This document shows, in pieces, positions 8,478-12,960 of a stretch of DNA of 12,960 bases. Below the pieces are notes generated by a model that was not told the DNA's origin, did no database searches, and saw only the letters and a list, made by a program, of their open reading frames with translations. Position numbers and translations under genes: made by a program. Source of the DNA: G020354085 sp964629975 (GTDB lineage: Bacteria > Pseudomonadota > Gammaproteobacteria > Acidiferrobacterales > Sulfurifustaceae). The number at the start of each line of letters is the position of its first letter. Positions within the stretch are counted from its first letter, which is position 1. The stretch covers positions 1 to 12,960 of the forward strand of contig CAZVUN010000088.1 in assembly GCA_964629975.1 (NCBI GenBank), read 5' to 3'.

Positions 8478-10370
8478 ATGCTCAACAAGATCCGCGAGAA
8501 GACCCAAGGCATCATCGCCGGCATCATCCTGTTGCTGGTCGGCATCCCCTTCATCCTTTTCGGCATCAATACCTACTTCGAGGGCGGCGGGCGGCTTACC
8601 GTCGCCAAGGTCGATGGCGAGGAGGTCACCCAGCTCGCCTATCGCCGCACGCTCGATGAGCTGCGCGGTCGCGTCGATCCGAGCATGCTCGAGAGCCGCC
8701 AGTTCAAGGAGATGATCGTCGACAGTCTCGTCGACCAGATGCTGCTGGTGCGTGATGCCGAGGCCCAGGGCTACCGCATCGGCGATGCCCAGCTCGACCA
8801 GCAGATCCGCGAGTTGCCGTTCTTCCAGCGCGACGGGCGCTACGATCCGGTCCTGTACGAGACGTTTCTGCGGCGCGAGGGGCGGGATGCGGCGGATTTT
8901 CGCCGGCGTCTGCGCGCCGAGGTCCTGGCCGGGCAGCTCGAGCGCGGGTTGATCGAGAGCGCGTTCGTGACCGACGCGGAGGTGGCGGCGCTTACGCGCC
9001 TGTATGCACAGCAGCGCGAGGTGGTGCATGCCCTGATCGCGACCGAGGCCTTCGTCGCCAAGGTCAATGTCACGCCGCAGGCGGTGGAGGACTACTACGC
9101 CGCGAATGCCGATCGCTTCAAGACCGACGAAGAGGTGCGCATCGAGTACGTGCGCCTGTCGGCGGCCGATCTCGCCAAGGGCTACCAGCCGGACGAGGCG
9201 GCGCTGCAGGCGGCGTATGCCGAGGAGGCAGCACGCTATGTCACGCCGGAGCGGCGCCGCGCCAGCCACATCCTGATCGAACTGGCGCCGGGTGCCTCGC
9301 CCGAGGAGGTCAGGCGCGCCGAGAGCCGCATCCAGGACATCGAGCGCCAGGCACGCGCCGGGGCGAACTTCGCCGAGCTCGCGCGCCGGCACTCCATGGA
9401 CCCGGAGTCGGCCGCCAAGGGCGGGGACCTGGGGGAGCTGCGCGCCGGGCTGCTGCCGAAGGAACTCGAGGCCGCGATCAGCGCGCTCAAGCTCAACGAG
9501 ATCAGCAAGCCGGTGCGCACCGCCTATGGCCTGCACCTGGTGAAATTGACCGGGCTCACGCCCGAGAAGCGGCGCGCCTTCAAGGATGTCAGGGATGAAC
9601 TCGCGAAGGCGCTGCGCAACCGCAAGGCGGAGGAGCGCTACGCCGAGGCCTCGACCAAGCTGCACGACCTGGTGTACGAGAACCCCGACAGCCTGGCGCC
9701 CGCGGCACAGGCGCTCGAGCTCGAGGTGCAGCGCAGCGACTGGTTCACACGCGCCGGCGGCAAGGGCATCGCCGCCAATCTCAAGGTGGTGGAGGCGGCC
9801 TTCCAGCCGGAGGTCCTGGCGCGCACGCGCAACAGCGATGTGATCGAGCTCGATGCCGGCACGCTCGTGGCCGTGCGCGTGGTGGAACATCGCCCGGCCG
9901 CGCGCAAGCCGCTCGCCGAGGTGCGCGCGCAGATCGAACGTACCGTGCGCCAGGAGCAGGCGCTCGCGCAGGCGCGCACACTGGCACAGGAACTGCTCGC
10001 GCAGCTGCGTGCCGGGGCGGCGTTCGAGGCCCTGGCCGCCAAGCACGGTCTGAAGCTCTCGGCCGCGCAACGCGTGACGCGTGACCAAAGCACCGGTATC
10101 GACCGGCGTATCGTGCAGGCGGTGTTTCGCGCACCGCGGCCGGCCGCGGGCGGCCCGCCGGTGTACGGCGAGGTGGAGCTCGGCACGCAGGGCGTTGCGT
10201 TGTTCGCGCTGCGCAAGGTCGAGGACGTCGAACCGGGCAGGGCCGACGCCGCCACCGTGCAGAAGGTCAAACGGCTTCTGCTCGAGCAGCGCGGTGCCGG
10301 CCAGTACGCGGCCTACCGTGCCGGGCTGCGGGCCGGGGCCAGCATCAAGATCAATCGCGACCAGCTGTAG
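8478..10370 (+). CDS. ppiD: PpiD-like membrane-anchored periplasmic folding chaperone (SurA/PpiC type)
   Basis: PpiD is held in the inner membrane by one N-terminal helix, with its chaperone domain in the periplasm, and assists proteins leaving the Sec translocon. The 630-residue product (E. coli PpiD is 623) has a transmembrane segment at about 11 to 31, a SurA-like helical N-terminal domain, a parvulin domain at about 260 to 358 (RASHILI with His264, GGDLGEL, YGLHLVKL with His353) and a C-terminal helical domain. Its place downstream of lon is conserved. The ATG at 8478 has no ribosome binding site but gives the expected short N-tail before the membrane helix. Whether the parvulin domain is catalytically active is unknown; in E. 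coli it is inactive. Confidence 0.93.
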   Translation: MLNKIREKTQGIIAGIILLLVGIPFILFGINTYFEGGGRLTVAKVDGEEVTQLAYRRTLDELRGRVDPSMLESRQFKEMIVDSLVDQMLLVRDAEAQGYRIGDAQLDQQIRELPFFQRDGRYDPVLYETFLRREGRDAADFRRRLRAEVLAGQLERGLIESAFVTDAEVAALTRLYAQQREVVHALIATEAFVAKVNVTPQAVEDYYAANADRFKTDEEVRIEYVRLSAADLAKGYQPDEAALQAAYAEEAARYVTPERRRASHILIELAPGASPEEVRRAESRIQDIERQARAGANFAELARRHSMDPESAAKGGDLGELRAGLLPKELEAAISALKLNEISKPVRTAYGLHLVKLTGLTPEKRRAFKDVRDELAKALRNRKAEERYAEASTKLHDLVYENPDSLAPAAQALELEVQRSDWFTRAGGKGIAANLKVVEAAFQPEVLARTRNSDVIELDAGTLVAVRVVEHRPAARKPLAEVRAQIERTVRQEQALAQARTLAQELLAQLRAGAAFEALAAKHGLKLSAAQRVTRDQSTGIDRRIVQAVFRAPRPAAGGPPVYGEVELGTQGVALFALRKVEDVEPGRADAATVQKVKRLLLEQRGAGQYAAYRAGLRAGASIKINRDQL

Positions 10371-10379
10371 CGGGGCGGC

Positions 10380-11174
10380 TCAGCCGGCGGCGTAGCCGCC
10401 GCCCAGGGCCACGCAGTTGAAGCCGGCATCGACGTAGGTGATCTCGCCGGTAATGCCGGAGGCCAGGTCCGAGCACAGGAACGCACCGACGTTGCCGACC
10501 TCGTCGATCGTGACGCCGCGCCCGAGCGGCGCGGTCTTCTCGTAGAAATCGAGCATCTTGCGGAAGTCGCCGATGCCGGCGGCGGCCAGGGTCTTGATCG
10601 GCCCGGCAGACACCGCGTTGACGCGGATGCCCTCCGGCCCGAGCGACTGCGCGAGATAGCGCACGTTGGCCTCGAGGCTCGCCTTGGCCAGCCCCATGAC
10701 GTTGTAATTGGGCAGGGCGCGCACCGCGCCGATGTAGGACAGCGTGAGCAGCGCACCGGCGCGTCCCTGCATCATGGGCCGCCCGGCCTTGGCGAGGGCG
10801 GCGAAACTGTAGGAGCTGATCTCGTGGGCGATGCGAAAACCCTCGCGCGTCACGGCATCGAGGTAGGAACCCTCCAGCTGCTCGCGCGGGGCGAAGGCGA
10901 CCGAATGCACGATGATGTCGAGCCCGTCCCAGTAGTCATCGAGGTGCGCAAACACTGCATTGATCTGCTCGTCGCTCGCCACGTCGCACGGCAGCGTGAT
11001 CGTCGAGCCCACCTGGCTGGCGTACTTGTCGACACGCTCCTTGAGTTTTTCGTTCTGGTAGGTGAAGGCGAGCTCCGCGCCCTCGCGGTGCATGGCCTTG
11101 GCGATGCCCCAGGCGATCGAGCGCTCGCTCGCCACACCCACGATCAAAGCGCGCTTGCCGGCGAGAAATCCCAT
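10380..11174 (-). CDS. fabI: enoyl-[acyl-carrier-protein] reductase (NADH)
   Basis: FabI catalyses the last reduction of each fatty acid elongation cycle in the cytoplasm and is the triclosan and isoniazid-class target. The 264-residue short-chain dehydrogenase has the modified dinucleotide motif GVASERSIAWGIA at 13 to 25, Tyr147, and the catalytic pair Tyr157 and Lys164 (PNYNVMGLAK), followed by SAGPIKT at 189 to 195. The frame extends far upstream, but the ATG at 11174 has AGAGGA just before it and gives MGFLAGKRALIVG, the standard start. Position 93 is Ala where E. coli has Gly. It converges with ppiD, with nine bases between stops, and diverges from the binding-protein gene. Confidence 0.97.
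   Translation of the reverse strand: MGFLAGKRALIVGVASERSIAWGIAKAMHREGAELAFTYQNEKLKERVDKYASQVGSTITLPCDVASDEQINAVFAHLDDYWDGLDIIVHSVAFAPREQLEGSYLDAVTREGFRIAHEISSYSFAALAKAGRPMMQGRAGALLTLSYIGAVRALPNYNVMGLAKASLEANVRYLAQSLGPEGIRVNAVSAGPIKTLAAAGIGDFRKMLDFYEKTAPLGRGVTIDEVGNVGAFLCSDLASGITGEITYVDAGFNCVALGGGYAAG
10385..10401. repeat. inverted repeat at the ppiD/fabI 3' junction
   Basis: CGGCGGC at 10385 to 10391 and GCCGCCG at 10395 to 10401 form a 7-bp stem around GTA. It lies in the last codons of fabI and just past the ppiD stop. It could act on both converging transcripts, but it has no T-tract on either side. Confidence 0.45.
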
Positions 11175-11269
11175 GCGGTCCTCTGCGATCGTCGTTGTCG
11201 TGCCGCTGAAGTGCTCGCTACCGTAGCGCAATTCGCCACGGCGGAAAAGGGGGCGGCGCCGGCCGCTTC

Positions 11270-11278
11270 TGGTATATT
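11270..11278 (+). promoter_or_regulatory. extended -10 promoter of the solute-binding protein gene
   Basis: TGGTATATT at 11270 to 11278 matches the extended -10 pattern TGnTATAAT with one mismatch. No -35 is visible, as is usual for this promoter type. The predicted start near 11285 leaves a leader of about 35 bases before the ATG at 11320. Confidence 0.5.
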
Positions 11279-11319
11279 GCGCAGCCGTTGCGCATCCATG
11301 GACAAGGCCTGAGCCGAGC

Positions 11320-12960
11320 ATGCTGCTGCTGCCCAAGGCCCGCTCGCCGGGTCTCGTCTTGCTCGTCGTGGGCGCGCTCGCGGGATGCGGGCGCAGCGAC
11401 TGGAACAATCCCTATCCCGCCGCCGACGCGCACGCCAACATCCTGTACAGCGCGTTCCGCGAGCGGCCCAAGCATCTCGACCCGGCGCGCGCCTACAGCT
11501 CCAACGAGTACGACTTCATCGCGCAGATCTACGAGCCGCCGTTTCAGTATCATTACCTCCAGCGCCCGTACCGGCTGATCCCGCTCACCGCGCAGGCCGT
11601 GCCGGCGCCGGTATTCCTCGATGCGCGCGGCCGGCGGCTGCCGGCGGATGCGCCGCCGGGTGCGATCGCCTACAGCGTCTACGAGGTCCGCATCCAGCCC
11701 GGCATCTACTTCCAGCCGCACCCGGCGTTCGCGCGCGCCGCCGATGGCAGCCTGCGCTATCACGCCCTCGGCGGCGCCGAACTGGCGCGGGTGCGCGCGC
11801 TCAGCGATCTTCCCGAGACCGGCACGCGCGAACTCACCGCCGCCGACTACATCTACCAGATCAAGCGTCTCGCCCATCCGAAACTGCACTCGCCCATCCT
11901 GAGCGTCATGCAGGACTACATCGTGGGCCTGAAGGACTATGCCGCCCTGCTCAAGCGCGAGCAGGCGCAGCGCGGCGGCGAGGCCGGCGGGTACCTCGAC
12001 CTCACGCGCTATCCGCTCGCGGGCGTGCAGGAGGTGGATCGCTACACCTATCGCGTTACGATTCACGGCAAGTACCCGCAGTTTCTGTTCTGGATGGCGA
12101 TGCCGTTCTTCGCGCCCATGGCCCCGGAGGTCGATCGCTTCTTCAGTCAGCCCGGCATGGCGGAGAAGAATCTGACCCTTGACTGGTATCCGGTCGGCAC
12201 CGGCGCCTACATGCTCACGGTCAACGATCCCAATCGCAAGATGGTGCTGGAACGCAATCCCAACTACCACCTCGAACGCTACCCGGCTGAGGGCGAACCG
12301 GCGGATGCGGCGGCCGGCCTGCTGGCCGATGCCGGACGGCCGCTGCCGTTCATCGACAAGGTCGTGTTCAGCCTGGAGAAGGAGAGCATTCCCTACTGGA
12401 ACAAGTTCCTGCAGGGTTACTATGACCGCTCCGGCGTGCTCAGCGAATCGTTCGATCAGGCCGTGCGCTTCACCGGCAGCGGCGACACCGACGTCACCGA
12501 CGCGATGCGCGCGAAGGGCATCCGTCTGCAGACCAGTGTCGCGACCTCGACCTATTACCTCGGATTCAACATGCTCGACCCGGTGGTGGGCGGTTACAGC
12601 GAGCGCGCGCGCAAGCTGCGCCAGGCCGTGTCGATCGCCATCGACTACGAGGAACAGATCTCGATCTTTCGCAACGGCCGCGGCATCGCCGCCCAGGGGC
12701 CGCTGCCGCCCGGCATCTTCGGCTATCGGGAGGGGCAGGCGGGCATCAACCCCTATGTGTACGACTGGGTCGAGGGGCAGGCGCGGCGCAAACCGATCGA
12801 GGTCGCGCGGCGCCTGCTGGCCGAGGCCGGCTACCCCAATGGCCAGGACGAGCGCACGGGCGCGCCGCTGCTGCTCAACTTCGACACGCCGGCCACGGGG
12901 CCCGAGGAGAAGGCGCAGCTCGACTGGATGCGCAAGCAGCTGGCCAAGCTCAATGTCGAG
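11320..12960 (+). CDS. family 5 extracellular solute-binding lipoprotein of a peptide-type ABC transporter (3' truncated by window)
   Basis: The open frame covers 547 codons and leaves the window without a stop. Residues 1 to 23 form a lipoprotein signal peptide: basic residues at 6 and 8, a hydrophobic core, and the lipobox LAGC with Cys23 as the lipidated residue. The mature protein has SBP_bac_5 features: an N-terminal segment around LYSAFRERPKHLDPA, YPVGTGAYML near residue 289, and the region near 415 to 455 with LGFNMLDP, LRQAVSIAIDYEEQI and AAQGPLPPGIFGY. Family members deliver oligopeptides or related compounds to an inner-membrane permease. I recall the Pseudomonas aeruginosa npp (yejABEF-like) transporter genes next to fabI, which suggests this is an NppA/YejA-like protein, but the substrate cannot be read from the sequence. 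The ribosome binding site is weak. Confidence 0.85.
   Translation, partial: MLLLPKARSPGLVLLVVGALAGCGRSDWNNPYPAADAHANILYSAFRERPKHLDPARAYSSNEYDFIAQIYEPPFQYHYLQRPYRLIPLTAQAVPAPVFLDARGRRLPADAPPGAIAYSVYEVRIQPGIYFQPHPAFARAADGSLRYHALGGAELARVRALSDLPETGTRELTAADYIYQIKRLAHPKLHSPILSVMQDYIVGLKDYAALLKREQAQRGGEAGGYLDLTRYPLAGVQEVDRYTYRVTIHGKYPQFLFWMAMPFFAPMAPEVDRFFSQPGMAEKNLTLDWYPVGTGAYMLTVNDPNRKMVLERNPNYHLERYPAEGEPADAAAGLLADAGRPLPFIDKVVFSLEKESIPYWNKFLQGYYDRSGVLSESFDQAVRFTGSGDTDVTDAMRAKGIRLQTSVATSTYYLGFNMLDPVVGGYSERARKLRQAVSIAIDYEEQISIFRNGRGIAAQGPLPPGIFGYREGQAGINPYVYDWVEGQARRKPIEVARRLLAEAGYPNGQDERTGAPLLLNFDTPATGPEEKAQLDWMRKQLAKLNVE

Noticed and set aside
8301..10088. A 595-codon antisense frame over ppiD
   Set aside because: It mirrors ppiD and begins inside tRNA-Asp; no recognisable domain.
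11218..12270. A 350-codon antisense frame over the solute-binding protein gene
   Set aside because: The plus strand has a signal peptide and family 5 motifs in a frame open to the window edge, and the antisense translation is Arg/Val/Gly-rich without motifs.

Overview
This is a GC-rich chromosomal segment from a gammaproteobacterium, carrying housekeeping genes. The lineage call rests on gene order (folD, tRNAs, tig, clpP, clpX, lon, ppiD, fabI, then a peptide-transporter binding protein), an order I recall from Pseudomonas and relatives, and on FolD, ClpX, Lon and FabI motifs close to their E. coli counterparts. I cannot fix the genus; a Chromatiales- or Acidiferrobacterales-type organism would fit. 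A run of Ns bordered by poly-G and poly-C shows a draft assembly, possibly from a metagenome.

Layout. At the left edge is the 5' end of a minus-strand gene (MtfA-like, tentative), followed by folD, also on the minus strand. A plus-strand tRNA cluster comes next: Pro(TGG), Arg(TCT), a scaffold gap, His(GTG), Lys(CTT), a strong intrinsic terminator, then Leu(TAG). After it come the proteostasis genes tig, clpP, clpX and lon, all on the plus strand. tRNA-Val(TAC) and tRNA-Asp(GTC) lie between lon and ppiD, with a terminator after tRNA-Asp. ppiD converges on fabI with only 9 bases between their stop codons. A family 5 solute-binding lipoprotein gene diverges from fabI and runs off the right edge.

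How the genes work together. Trigger factor meets nascent chains at the ribosome exit. ClpXP and Lon degrade damaged and regulatory proteins in the cytoplasm. PpiD is a membrane-anchored periplasmic chaperone. A sigma-32-like promoter precedes lon, and a weaker candidate precedes clpX. The tRNA units have -10 boxes of varying quality, some followed by GC-rich discriminators. FolD (one-carbon metabolism) and FabI (fatty acid synthesis) are physically linked but act in other pathways.

I found no undescribed system. The points most worth following are the scaffold gap, which separates two copies of the tRNA-Arg 3' end, the absence of hupB from its usual place between lon and ppiD, and the lon promoter region.
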